Shown piece by piece: positions 12,388 to 24,000 of a DNA stretch of 64,000 nucleotides. The first letter of the stretch is position 1; every line of letters begins with the position of its first letter. A model generated the notes under the pieces. It was not told the origin of the DNA. It searched no databases and saw nothing but the letters and a program-made list of their open reading frames with translations. The stretch comes from Ischnura elegans (taxonomy: Eukaryota; Arthropoda; Insecta; Odonata; Coenagrionidae). The stretch lies in contig NC_060253.1 in the NCBI RefSeq assembly GCF_921293095.1, positions 77,599,992-77,663,991 on the forward strand. Reading direction: 5' to 3'. The position numbers and the translations under genes are program-made.

Positions 12388-12637
12388 AAATGGCATAATG
12401 TCCTCATAAATTGCGATATTATGCGCATAATATGCGGAATATATGCACTGATGGAATGGCATAATGTTTGCATATATACGGAATATATGAGGACATTATA
12501 CCATTTATATGCACCTTTTATGTACATAAAAGGTGCATATATTCCGTATATATGCAAATATTATGCCATTCCATCACTGCATATATTCCGCATATTATGC
12601 GCATAATACCGCAATTTATGAGGACATTATACCATTT
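12388..12637. repeat. Large imperfect palindrome in array B
   Basis: The left arm (about 12,388-12,488) and right arm (about 12,545-12,637) are near-perfect inverted copies, including ATGGCATAATGTCC..., TTATGCGCATAATATGCGG and GATGGAATGGCATAAT. The centre contains a perfect 36-bp palindrome at 12,506-12,541 (core TTTTATGTACATAAAA). The arms are offset by about 22 bp because a short segment was copied into the left side. Strong hairpin or cruciform potential. Confidence 0.85.
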
Positions 12638-12893
12638 ATATGCACATATTATGTACATAATATGCGCGTTTTATACCATTGTGGTGGCATAATATTCGCA
12701 TAATATTTGAATATTATGTGCATATTATGCCATTCCATCACTGCATATATTCCGCATATTATGCGCATAATACCGCAATTTATGAGGACATTATACCATT
12801 TATATGCACATATTATGTACATAATATGCGCGTTTTATACCATTGTGGTGGCATAATATTCGCATAATATTTGAATATTATGTGCATATTATT
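12566..12893. repeat. 164-bp tandem duplication at the end of array B
   Basis: CCATTCCATCACTGCATAT starts at 12,566 and again at 12,730, and the two 164-bp units are almost identical through GAATATTATGTGCATATTAT. A very recent duplication. Confidence 0.9.
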
Positions 12894-13055
12894 CACTTTG
12901 TGCTGTGTGGGTATTGACCAAATTATGCAATACCAAAATGTTTGATGAAATTTATCAAGAGCTCACGCTAGCGTTTGGTAAAATAAATCAAGTGCTTAAT
13001 AATTTGCATCAAAGTTTAAGTATATTTAACAAAAATACTCCCTATCACACCAGTT

Positions 13056-13091
13056 CGATAGTTTTAATCAAATCTTTTTTTTCCGTGTAGC
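13056..13091 (-). repeat. Right terminal inverted repeat of the foldback-like element
   Basis: Inverse complement of 8,364-8,399. The following genomic sequence is CATTACGTAAAA; no clear duplication longer than 2 bp is visible against the left flank. Confidence 0.85.
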
Positions 13092-15048
13092 ATTACGTAA
13101 AACGTCAATATTTTCAGGACTAATAATGGTTTTTGCGTGGGTTTTGAGCGATTCCCCATCACGTAGAATTATCAGTAAGTGAAAAAGGAAAGCTTAAAAA
13201 ACAATTTAGTCACAAGAAATTCTTAAAACTTAGGGGTTTACTCTTATTTTGCCTCGTCTGGAACTCTTCACAGTAACACCTGAGAAAATTACAGCTCTCC
13301 CGGCGGGTGCTTGTTGCTTCCAGACGCTGACAAAGGTTTTTTCACATAAACTGCGATGAATTCCACCTTGACCCGAACAATATTAAACAATTTTATTGAA
13401 ATAAGCAGTACGATAAAATGAGGTCACAAAAAATCTAATAACATCAAACTGGTTGATGCTGCAATATTATTTTTTCATATATTATTTGAAAAATAGTTCG
13501 AATTTTTCATCTTACATCAAATATCGACCATCTCATGGTCAGTAATACCGCCCTCTGAATGCTAGAATGGTGGTATGTGCACGTGTAGCAAATATTGATA
13601 GGCATGGATAATAAGAAATACGTTCCCTCGTCTTCATCCAAGCATGCAATTATTTTCTCTCGATCCCGAAACAAGAAGACGCTCGCAAAGACGATACGTA
13701 TTTCATATTTTTTCCTCCCTTCGCCGCGGATTCGAAGATTGGCACACGGCGGTAATGAGCCAGCAAGCTTTCAATCTCTCGATAAAAGGCCTGGATGGGA
13801 AAAGGGATTGCATGGGAGAAGGAAGGAGGACGCACAAAAGAAACGAGTGGGAGTAGGCCTGGATTAGACCCTCCGGCGGTGAAGGAATGATAGGGAAGGC
13901 GGGGTGGGATAGGGGTAGGTAAGACCCCCGTATAAGGAGGTAAAGGGCAAGGGAGATGCCCTAGTTTCCCCCTGAGATTAGAAAGAGGGAGGGGTAACCT
14001 TTTCATTGAGGCCAACGATGTAAACAGATGGGGGAAGTCTGGTGAAAACGCTTACACCTCGGGACTCTTTCAGTGCTTTATTTTCCCAACAACTATCCTG
14101 GGAACGACGGTATTATTTCAAAGCAAACAGCATGCTCCCATTTTAAATGAGAAAACGCTCTCCTTCCTCCCGTAGACTTGTGTAATGAGTGGGCATTATC
14201 CTACTGCCACTTCCTCTGCTTTACAGCCAAGCGTAAAAAGTATAGACTAGCAAAATACTGATGAATTAGAAGGCATTACGACAAGAAAGGATTTCGCAAC
14301 GTACCTCAGCAGTACAATGACTGCCTTTCCAGCGTTACTAATAAAATACACATATATATTCAAAATAATTATTGATACTCGTCCTTAACTCTGAAGGCCT
14401 CCCGGGAGAGGTCTTTTCATGACCGCACAAAAGCCCAGAACCCTAAAATAAAAAGCTTTGAAACACCACTGAAAAGCAAAATTCGACGGTTTTCGGTCAG
14501 AAAAAATTTAAGAGGTTTCAAATGAATGAAACAGTAAATAATTCGACCCTTCCGAGAAAAATCGTATCTATTCTTTGCTAAAAAATTTGGCTACTCTTGT
14601 AAAGTTTTCTCCGGAACAATAATTCTCACCTTACTTATTCCGTATGAATCATATAGCACAAACTGAATCTACAGTTGATTGATTTGTTGTTTTTCGAAAA
14701 TTTGTTTCATTTAATTTAGGCAATGTTTTGCTGCGTAGCTGAGAATTTGATCTATGATTCCCCGAAGCTGAATCCCGATGAAAAACTCTACCTTGCTTCC
14801 ATTTATAAAAATTCACATAGATTTACGTCTCAATTGGGTTTAATGATCCATTGCCTTCCCACCCGCAAGGAAACAGGTAGGCTAATCAAGAACTACTAAA
14901 CACTCGTGAACTATATGATTGCAAATGACTAAATTAGTCACCTGGGTTTTTTTGACAGAAAGTGAACGCCACCCGACATTATGTTTGTCATTAATATTTA
15001 TTTTGTTTCAGTTTTACATAATTCGATACCTCCACTGCAAAAGTGCTC
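13092..15048. other. No recognisable gene
   Basis: Includes a GC- and purine-rich patch at about 13,700-14,000 with overlapping open frames on both strands (for example minus 13,650-14,015, proline-rich). These look like base-composition effects, and no domain or splice structure is supported. Confidence 0.5.
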
Positions 15049-15250
15049 AGCAATCGCCCACCGAATCAAATCCGCTCATCCAGTAGCCTAACAATACGAA
15101 TACGCTCAGCTGGCAGTGTCCGGAGCATAACCGCTCATCTTCTATTCTCCAAGCTTGGAGGTGAGCGTTTATGCTCCGGGCACTGCCAGCTTAGCGGATT
15201 CGTATTGTTGGGCTACTTGATGAGGGGATTTGATTCGGTAGGTGAATGCT
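15049..15250. repeat. About 200-bp inverted repeat (long hairpin)
   Basis: The left arm 15,049-15,139 (containing CCGAATCAAATCCGCTCATC and GGCAGTGTCCGGAGCATAA) is the inverse complement, with scattered mismatches, of the right arm 15,160-15,250. The loop is about 20 bases around CTCCAAGCTTGG. The arms are much richer in GC than their surroundings. It looks like a foldback MITE or a long-hairpin RNA source; no target duplication is obvious. Confidence 0.88.
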
Positions 15251-16359
15251 GGAATTTTAATAATTATTTTTTATGAGCACAAATGATTCGTCAAAAGCAA
15301 TAAGTATCATTATCAGAAAAAATTTTCAAAATCCTTCGCATTTGAGCTCTATCTTCAGATTTGCTTCATTGGGTCCTCTTTCAAAAACACACGTTTCCGA
15401 AAAAAAGTTTCATAAGAAAGAAGTACCTACCGAATCCTCAGGTAAGAGCAAGAAATTTCAAAACGCTGCGCCAAAGGCTTAAAATGAAAAGCAATTTCAT
15501 TATTTGTGCTAACCAAGAAAATATTCTTAAACTTACATGGAATCTCAAAGCTTTGTTGCGACAGAAGAAAAGAGAAAAAAATAATTATCTAATCTCTATG
15601 TATTACGATGCTACTACGAAAATAAGTAAAAAAGTTGTAAGCGGGGATGGTACACGACTCATTTCCCTGCAGCATTTTAATCGTTTCCAACTTTTTCACC
15701 CCTCATAATTCCGGGTCAAAATCTGAACGCCCATTTTATTACAAAGCTTAAGAGGGTGTTAACCCAGTAAATTTTCTTATGGTAGCTGTAGAAGAAGTGA
15801 GAGCTGCCATAAGAAGTGAACTTCGCACGTAATGTTCATTCCTAACTAAATCATTCCCTTCTTTGACCAGAGTTCAATTTTATACCCCACAACAAGTGAT
15901 ATTTTGTGGACAACCAAATTTTGATTTATGGACAATGCTCTATTACATCGTATTTTGATACAATCAGTATAAGTTGGCTTCCTTGGATACGAATAAAAAT
16001 AGCAGTCAATCACTCCAGAATTCTATCACCTTCTTTTTTCTGTACACCTTACCTTGGAGAAACCTTACCTTACCAGTGGTCTCTTTCCAAGGGGATTTGT
16101 TAAGGTTAAAATTCGCTTAACGGGCTTGAAGTAGATAACCATTCCATTATGATGGAAAGGTTTTCCTCAAACACAGCCAAACTAACGCTCACCGTCGGTG
16201 GCTGTCAAATAATAACATTATAACTTTTGACAAAATTTTTAACACAGAAATATGGGCGTTTGGTAAAACCATCTGTCATCAGCTTTAAAATCGCGGCACA
16301 ACGTCACTCACTAGTTCTTATAAAAAAATTACTCGCTAATCGCATAACCTCGAAATGGG
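15251..16359. other. No recognisable gene
   Basis: Open frames at 15,273-15,482 and 15,361-15,708 have no recognised domain. A donor-like CTCAG/GTAAGAG at about 15,440 is noted but no matching exon structure could be built. Confidence 0.45.
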
Positions 16360-16695
16360 AATAATTGCTTAATCGTTTTGTTGATACTCGCTCAAAGCTC
16401 TCGTTTAAGCTCAAAGATTCATTGTTTCAGACAATTATAATCGCACATTTTCGTCCAACCTTAATTATTTGATGTCTTAAAAATCCAGAGTATAAAATAA
16501 AATGCCGAAAAGGCTGGATACACAAGAGAAACCGTTTCCATGGTAACTGCAAAGTACATCCAAAAAATGTTTGCGTTGCGATAGTTCAGTAACCAAGGAA
16601 TTGTGACCCCGTATTTATGGACAAAAAAATGCTTACAACTGTCTCATTTACCACCTTTTGAAGTATTCCTTTTGAAACACCCTGCATAGAGGCAG
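16360..16695 (+). repeat. Dispersed repeat, same family as the cluster at 62,978-64,000
   Basis: Shares CACATTTTCGTCCAACCTTA, AAAAATCCAGAGT, GGCTGGATACACAAGAGA, CCATGGTAACTGCAAAGT, AACCAAGGAATTGTGACC and TTTATGGACAAAAA in the same order with three copies at the right end of the window. Also shares the ACTCGCTCAAAGCTCTC lead-in with the minus-strand copy there. No coding capacity recognised. Confidence 0.85.
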
Positions 16696-16699
16696 GTCA

Positions 16700-19600
16700 A
16701 TTCTTGAGACTAAAATGACTGCACACAACGGCTTTTCGTCGTCCTCGGAAAGCAATTACTCAATTCACTCCTTTCCTGAAAAAAAGGCAGAAAGACGCAA
16801 CTTTCTTACCTAAAGTGATTAACTGTGTACATGGAGAAACTTGACAGAAATTCGAATAGTCTCCCTTCGTTTGTCACGGATACTTCTCGTACCACAATCT
16901 GTTGCTCTACCTCCAAACACGCCAAAAAAGATTCACTTTAGTTTTTAACCACTTCGTCTCCCTCAAATTACATCTGCCTTTCCTCTACCCTCACTTCTAC
17001 CGACCAACCCAAGCCTTCCATCTCGAGTCTCCCCTCTTCCTCTCAAGAGAAGGGAAAGACTGGTCCTAAGTGCCCTAAAACTTGACTTGCCAACTTTTAG
17101 AGTGCCTTCCCTTCCAACTGACATTCACCGATCGAAAATAGGGTGCCTATTCCCTCTAAAAAGATATGTTACCCTCCGGATACCAAGAGGCTCAATTCGA
17201 ACAGCCAAATTTCTGCCCATTATATGAGAAATTGTGGAACTAGCATGAGAACAGCTTCTACATCTGCTGTGTTTCATTGATGCATTTACCGCAGCCGGGT
17301 ATTGAACGCTGAATTTAGTATGAATAACTAAAATTGTTCCCCGAGCAATCAAATGCCAAATCAACTTTTGCCGCACGTTCTGATGAAGCTTAAACGGTAA
17401 GCTTTATCAGAACGTGCGTTTAAAGTTAAATTTTTGTTATTGAGAAAATCAGTGATCTAGTCACCACATATATATTGAATTTTCCTAAGACTCAAGATGA
17501 AAAGTAGATAAAAATGCCGTTTAGCTAGAGAAAATGGCCATTGATTGATTTACGTCAGCTTACATGTAGGAAAATTGTGTGGGTATATTGAATTACCGAT
17601 CTTACCTAGAGATCAAGATAACACTATTGAATTCATAGCCAGATAATGGGGAAAGACAAGATGGTTCATTAGATTATACAGGTGATCATTGAGTTATTTC
17701 TAGAGGTTCAGAGAGGTGTATGTCGGGAGTTTAATAGGAAAGGATAAAGCTAACCCCATACTCGGCTAGAATTGAAGTATTTGCGTATACCGGGAGGAGG
17801 GTCTAATCCGATTCCCTATGCCACCATGGCCAAGAAACATAACAATTATTTTAGCTAATAATAGTTATGCTCTTATTGAAAATGAAAAATTTTTCACTCT
17901 TCCTGACCTGAGGTAAGATATGTTCTTTGTCAGTGAGGTTTCAGAATAAAAGTATTTACATTGATTTTTCCCTTGATGAGTCATCAAGCAATATTATTCA
18001 CAATTAAATGGAAGATACTTAAGAACACCTTATTAGTCTGCAAAATTAGTAACAAAGGCAAGAAGCAGCATTTCTCAACTCAATAATATAAAATATTTTT
18101 CTATTCATGAGGGAACTTCGTCCTGATACACTTGTTTCCCAATATATTGGCAACTTTTAGATGACTTTCGTGTATGATATGTGGTTCGATGTGGTGGAAC
18201 ATTACATTAGACAGATGAAACATTGAAATTTTTCATTTAAATAATTTAGATGACTTTTTTTCGAAAACTTGAGCTGCATTTCTCTCGGCTTAACTTTCCA
18301 GTGCATTAGAAATTTTAAAATAAATTAAATAAATATTGAACGCCTTGAAAGCTTATCGTTTCTTTAAGTTAATCATGACGACTGTTCCGAACTCATGAAA
18401 AAATTTAATAATATAAGTTGCGATAAAGGTAGACAAAAAACGAATAAAATAATTAAAACAAACAAGACAGTAGTCCAAGGACTGTGCTTATGACCTTAAT
18501 AAGTGCGAAATTCGATCACTAAATATAACTTGATACCAAATTTAGGACAGAACAGATACGTCGATTTCAAATGGGTTATATTATTCCAAGAAAACACTAC
18601 TCCCAGTTTTTTTAGGAGACAAAATCATATTCGAAATAGATGGTAAGCTTCTCCACGATTTCTGGAAATCGGCCAAAGGTTAAACTCCAACAAACGATGC
18701 AGGTCGGGCAGATTGCCCACTGGGGGCATAACGATTGTGACGGTAAATGTTGGATATGATAGCCCCACCGTATTTTAATGGGTTAAACCAGGGCTCGGAG
18801 TGGAAAATACGGTACAACATGGGAATTGGCGATGTAAAAAAAAACTTCAAAAACATTCGAGATTACGACCTATATAATCCTCCTCCAAGGAAAAACAAAC
18901 CATCAATATCCCAAGAATATAATTTATTATTGTTTTTCAAATAAAAATCCTCCCCAATCATTGACACCTGAATTCCATTTTATTAAACCTACTTAATATC
19001 ATGAATGGATACATCGTTGATGAAACACATCGTTGGATGGGTTACCTGCTATACTGCAGCACTGCCTCCTATCCACTGATAATTCGAAACCAGTTGCATC
19101 TCTTCCAGACATTCCTATATAGCATTCCAACGTACTTGATCCTCGAGTATATCGTATTTAGGACGATGTTTCTGACACATAGATAATACGGGTGAGATTT
19201 ATTGTCCCGGAGAAAAATTTTCTAGAGTAGCCGAAGTTTTTTAGCAAAGAAAAATGTAGCTGTATATAATTCTTTACTACTCAATCCGTACGAAATCCCT
19301 ACCAATTCTTCTCTGGCCGGTAAGGGGGCGTCTATTTCCTGAGTAAGGTTATTGTAATTTACATTTTTATTTATAAAAATTTATAATTTATATTTTAATT
19401 ATTTATGTTTATAATTTATAGTTATATTATAATTCATTTTAAAAAAACAATTTAATTACTTTCATTTAAGATTAGCTCAGGCTATTATTTAAGATTACAA
19501 AGATCGTCGTCTATTATCACATTTTACACTAAATTTGGCGGAAAAGTATTACGTGATACTTGCCAGGACCCTCCCTTTCTCTCACTTGAGATAGAGTGAG

Positions 19601-20298
19601 AATCGGCTTAACCCCTCTACCCTCTAAACGTCTCTCTTAATAAATGGATACACTACCCCCTAATAGTCGATTTGAATTTTAGTGACGTTTCCTCGCTCAG
19701 TGGCAGAAGATATTTACAGATAGCTAGATAAAGAATCAATTTTACCTCTTTGAAGCTGCAGAAATCAACGCAACTTACTAGAGATTTTTAAGTCGCCTGA
19801 TGGCTCGGAGGCGAGATCCACGACGTTGCCTGATTAGTGTTCTCCTTCAGGGCTCAGAAACCCGTGCCATAGGGTGAGCTCATAAGTTTAAACATTTTCC
19901 ACATGGCGGTTAGCAAGGAGTTATTTTGACATTTTAGAAAATGACAATCCTTAAAAAGACAATGCTCAACTTTAGTAGCTACATTTTTTCAATGCGTACA
20001 GTGATCTTTGTTTCTTGGTAATTAATAGCATTTCTAAACTAGTTTTATCGTGAAAAAAACAATTACTCTCTTTTCTAAAAATTGCTTTCGCGGTTATTTG
20101 AAATTTGCTAGATCTCTTCAAGAAAACGTACATTTTTTATTGGCAGCTATACAAATATCACTGCGGCAGCAAAAAAAATAGTTTAGGAAACACAAAGGCA
20201 CCATTGAGAATTTTTTCGACCACGTAAGTATTATCATTGCCATCATTGCCAGAATTAGAGGCATAACTACTCTATTCTACATAATACATGCTGTTAAA
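16700..20298. other. No recognisable gene apart from the hairpin at 17,373
   Basis: AT-rich sequence with short frames only (for example plus 18,747-18,944 and 19,001-19,186). A run of TTATAATTTA-type simple sequence lies at about 19,365-19,440. No domain recognised. Confidence 0.5.
17373..17417. repeat. Short hairpin with 20-bp arms
   Basis: GCACGTTCTGATGAAGCTTA and its inverse (one mismatch) are separated by five bases. It could be the ends of a tiny inverted-repeat element or the 5' edge of a larger one. It is flanked by nothing resembling a gene terminator context. Confidence 0.75.
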
Positions 20299-20960
20299 TA
20301 GGGTGGTCTCCTATTATTTTTTTATTGCCTAAATCGAAAGATTATTACTCCTGGAGTACGTATTTCACGCTTTTAGATTTTTAAATGACGATATCTATTT
20401 TTCGCGATTAAATGAAAAGTGAAAATTTTCTAGCGCGCGAAAACGCGACGCGTAAGTATGAATGCCGGGAAATCTCTCCGTGTGACGTATTTCTGGTTCC
20501 CGCTGCCGCCCTGTGAGGTGACCTTGAGGCGAGTTGAGCGCTGATACGACGCAGGCTGCTAGCGGGTAGCTGAGTACCCTGCTGGCTGGTAGCGCTTGGC
20601 TTAAATAAGGATTATTAATACCTTATCAAATGAAGAAAACTTTCCGACCTTAGCCAGTTTTAATAAGTGATTATTAAGACATGTTTCCCTGAGCTCTGCG
20701 CCTCATGCATGCATTGGTAACCACAGACGACGTAACTCCTATCTTCTCGTATAGAAACTAGGAACCTGTGACGTCACGTGGAGTGGCATCGCATGGGCGC
20801 CAATCTGGCCCTTTTCAAATGAGGATAAAAATGGACCATTGCCATTCGTCTAAACCGGTATTTCTAAAACGAAATAATTTGTATATTATGAATACAGTAA
20901 TGGTGGGTAACGAATCGCAATCAATGACTTTCGTTTTCTTTGATGAAGGAAACTACCCTA
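20299..20960. mobile_element. Inverted-repeat (MITE-like) element with TAGGGT ends, 662 bp
   Basis: Starts TAGGGTGGTCTCC and ends with the inverse of TAGGGTAGTTTCC. AAA flanks both sides and could be a 3-bp target duplication. The interior has a GC-rich part (20,440-20,600) and TGACGTCACGTGG at about 20,769-20,781. The short frame at 20,768-20,998 extends past the element end and is not considered a gene. Probably a multicopy non-autonomous DNA element. Confidence 0.6.
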
Positions 20961-21360
20961 AAATCAATACTGCAAACCTAGAAACAGACCAGTTTTGAAA
21001 ATTTACTACACTGTTATTCATCCATGAACTTATATAGTAAATGTAGGTACTCTTTTCTATGTCCTACCACGTAAATTCGGAAATGCATCCCGCCAGGACA
21101 GAAAGGCATTTGACGAAAGGTTATTTTGTAACATCGCATCCTAATAATTATGTAATATCGAAATTTGGCGCATGGCTTAGTGTAAATTTTAATTTATAGG
21201 CTATACCTGCGAGAAATGGCGAATAATGGAGATTAAAAACTGAACATTTAAAATGCAACGTGCTTAGAGATTAGGACGTAGTTAGATGGGTTTAGTGTCT
21301 GCGGCTGGCACAGTTAAGTCCAGGGAGGCGGGTGAGGAAAGAATGCCAATGAAGTTGCAG

Positions 21361-21690
21361 CATGAGCAAGCCCGGAACTAGGGCGGGACAGGGGGGACAC
21401 GTGCCCTTGGCAGCAGATTTCAAGGGGCGGAAACTTTTGAAGAGTTTATTTTAACACTTTATATAATTATATCAAGCTGATAATACCACTACCAATATTG
21501 TTTGGTTTCATTAACACTGATACTATATGCCAAATTATTTTATTCATCATTTGACACGACAAAATAACTAACGTAGCTCATGGATCTGGAGTGACTGTTT
21601 TACTGTCATGCCTACTACTTTTATAAATTAGTAGCCTGAGCGCTCTGCAGCGGGGTCGGGGACGCGAAAATAGTGTTTTGTAGGTTATTA
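21361..21690 (+). mobile_element. Degraded hAT-like fragment (first copy of a dispersed repeat)
   Basis: Begins with GGAACTAGGGCGGGACAGGGGGG and TGCCCTTGGCAGCAGATTTC, wording typical of hAT-type element ends. Sequence from about 21,460 (ATAATACCACTACCAAT...CTCATGGATCTGGAGTGA) recurs at 23,870-24,000. No transposase is present. Confidence 0.4.
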
Positions 21691-22130
21691 ATATAAGTTT
21701 TTTCAATATAAGTGCAAGATATGTATTAGCTAGTATAAGTTTATTAATATTAGTCTCATTAACAAGTGCTTTTCGTAAATAAAAATTGGTAAATATTGCA
21801 GATACAATTTTAGACGAAAAAAATAAGGCAAGTGTCGTTCATTTTGACAGCCCGAGTGGCAATATTTTGAGCAAAGAGAAATCAGCTATGGTGACAAACG
21901 ACATTAAACAGCAAAATACTTCTTCTACATCGATTATTCAACTACTGGATGAATTAATTCGCCCTCCCTCAATTACATTTATCGAGGAATTTGCCAACCA
22001 CATTCTCTTATCTCTCAGTCGCCATCGCAGCAAATTGTGGACATAAGTAAGAGATACAGTGAATTTCCTGGATATACCAGCACTATTTGAGGCAAAATAA
22101 GGTGATTCCTCCATACAACTATTTCAACAA

Positions 22131-23674
22131 TAGGGTTGTTCACCATATTTTTTTTATTTAAGAAATCGAAAGATCGTGCTTCAGAAGGAGCAATGACAAT
22201 AATATTATGCTATTTTCTTCATTGTACATGTTTAGAGAAGGCTTTAAACAGTGACAAATTTTACGTTACGCCAAAAAGCCCTACTTCCATCTTGAATTGA
22301 TGTGTGACGTCACAAGCCTGTAGATGCCCTACTGCAGTGTTGTTTAAGTGGCTCAGCAGGGTTATTCCACTTTTTTTCAAGATCTCCAGCGTCTGCCGCC
22401 AGATCAGTGTTTAAAGAAAATCCAAATTTATCCTTTAGTAAGAGTAATAATAAGCAAAATTACCCTTACTTGTACATGTTTATTGCTCATCATATCATAA
22501 ATAGCACTACAACGTACACATTTCACGAGTTGTCCTTTTGATACATATAATCAGTATATTCCGAATCAACTGATTCAATGAAAAACTTGACTCACAATAA
22601 ATATAAAACACTAATAAAACATGATAATCGGTTTTCCAATCACTCTGCACACGCTAAAAGAATTTGCACTCCTTGAAGTTCGAAAGATTCTCCACACCTC
22701 ACTTACCACTCATCACTAACGACTTAGAATCAGTTTACGTTATTTCACATTGACATTTCGAGGACAATGAAATGAATAGGCTGAAACAAATTGCTAAACC
22801 GGTTATTGTAACATCAAAAAACTTCGAATTTCACTATTACTCTTACCCGTACTCTTACCGTAACCAAAATATGACCAAAACAAACAACAGCGCAACGAAA
22901 TTCGTGAAATGTAAACACTCGTGAATGCTCAAAATGAATAGGTAATATCATCAAACGGAACAAAGCGAACAAACGATTGAAAATTAATATGCGTTCGATG
23001 TATCCCTAAAGCACAACTAGCTCAAATATGAAACATATCCCCTAGGCAATAGTTAGATACCTTAGATCGAAATGTATAGGGTTGATTGAACTAGCATGGA
23101 AGAAATAAATAATTTCGTCAAAGCAGTTACATTCACAACTCACTTCACTCTTTACTTCATCGTCTATATGCAATCATTCACTTAGGGGTACATCAAGGGC
23201 ACAAATTGTGTTCACTTGCACTAGAGGCACAATGAAAGTTCACTGCACGTAGTTTCCTAGCAAATGCAGCTATACAAAACTTTCAATTCCTGTCAACGCT
23301 AGATACGTTGCCTGCCTAACTTGAAGACTGGATTTCATGTCGCCTTGATCCATCCGGAAGCTTCATGCACAACATAGGCCATTTCAAAATAAGGAATAAC
23401 CTTGGCAAATGTCCAGTCGGCATGCAGAGTACTCAGCTTGGCATCGAGCGATCGAGGGTACAGGCCAGCCGTACAGGCTTGTGTCGTCATCACCTCTATT
23501 TCAAGATGGCCGACCGTTTTTGGCGGCGTTTAAAATTGTTCGTATTTTGATTGCTAATAATTCCATCATTACTTTTTCAACGCATCTGTCATTCATCCCA
23601 ATCGAAATGAAATTACATCAGAAGTGATATACATTCGTTTTTTTAGACCGTTCTGATAGGCTTGAACAACCCTA
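22131..23674. mobile_element. Inverted-repeat element with TAGGGTTGTTCA ends, 1,544 bp
   Basis: Starts TAGGGTTGTTCACC and ends with the inverse of TAGGGTTGTTCAAG. It shares a TAGGGT..., poly-T, AAATCGAAAGAT lead with the 662-bp element at 20,299, so they may be distant relatives. TGACGTCAC also occurs inside. No target duplication is evident and no coding region is recognised. Confidence 0.45.
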
Positions 23675-23867
23675 TTCTCTGCCTTGGTGTCTACAGAATC
23701 GATTCACAAACACGACTTCATTAATGGGGTTATATATTGCAGAAGGCAAGGAAAAAGAAACCGAGTGTTACGGGTTGCCTACGGAGTACATCTCTTCGAT
23801 GAAAAACTGTTTTCACGGATAAACGGGTATAACAGCAAAAACTGTAATTTTAAAAAATTATTTAATT

Positions 23868-24000
23868 AGTTCAAACTAATAATACCACAATCAGTATTAG
23901 TTGATTTTATCTACACTGATAATTTATACCAATTATTTTATTCATTATTAGACACAACACAAGAACTAACATAACTCATGGGTCTGGAGTGATTCACTTA
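23868..24000 (+). repeat. Second copy of the dispersed repeat seen at 21,460-21,600
   Basis: CTAATAATACCACAATCAGTATT through AACTCATGGGTCTGGAGTGA aligns with the earlier copy with about 80-85% identity by eye. A fragment only. Confidence 0.75.

Larger units (their letters stand above)
11885..12895. repeat. AT-rich satellite array B built on ATGGTATAA / CATAATATG words
   Basis: From about 11,885 to 12,380 units of 71-90 bp repeat, each containing CCACATC(C/A)ATGGTATAAAT and GTGCATAATATGTACATAAAAGG. CCACA landmarks lie at about 12,008, 12,079, 12,160, 12,250 and 12,338. The rest of the array changes into a palindromic section and then a 164-bp tandem pair. The vocabulary (ATGCAC, ATATGCG) overlaps that of array A but the units differ. 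Long open frames here on both strands are a by-product of the repeat. Confidence 0.85.
8364..13091. mobile_element. Foldback-like 4.7-kb element with 36-bp terminal inverted repeats and internal satellites
   Basis: GCTACACGG plus an A-run starts at 8,364 and its inverted copy ends at 13,091. The 36-bp ends differ at about three positions. The arms inside both ends carry many imperfect palindromes of the type TTTGATAAA...TTTATCAAA (for example at about 8,482-8,502, 9,437-9,457, 9,491-9,511 and 12,939-12,957). Two satellite arrays lie between inverted copies of CCCACACAGCACA (about 9,560) and TGTGCTGTGTGGG (about 12,898-12,910). No transposase is recognised. The outermost bases GCTA...TAGC are self-complementary, so the true boundary is ambiguous; a TA target duplication is possible. 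Resembles foldback/Galileo-style or long MITE elements; the family is not identified. Confidence 0.6.

Noticed and set aside
11886..12867. Six overlapping open frames of 62-130 codons encoding repeated peptides such as MHLLCTYYAQFIPWM
   Set aside because: They are translations of satellite array B on both strands; periodic peptides with no start context or splice structure.
13650..14015. A 121-codon proline- and serine-rich minus-strand frame overlapping two plus-strand frames
   Set aside because: Lies in a purine-rich composition patch; all three overlapping frames are open for the same reason and none shows a domain.
17125..17376. An 83-codon minus-strand frame ending at a hairpin
   Set aside because: No recognised domain; the hairpin at its 5' edge looks like a repeat, not a regulatory element.
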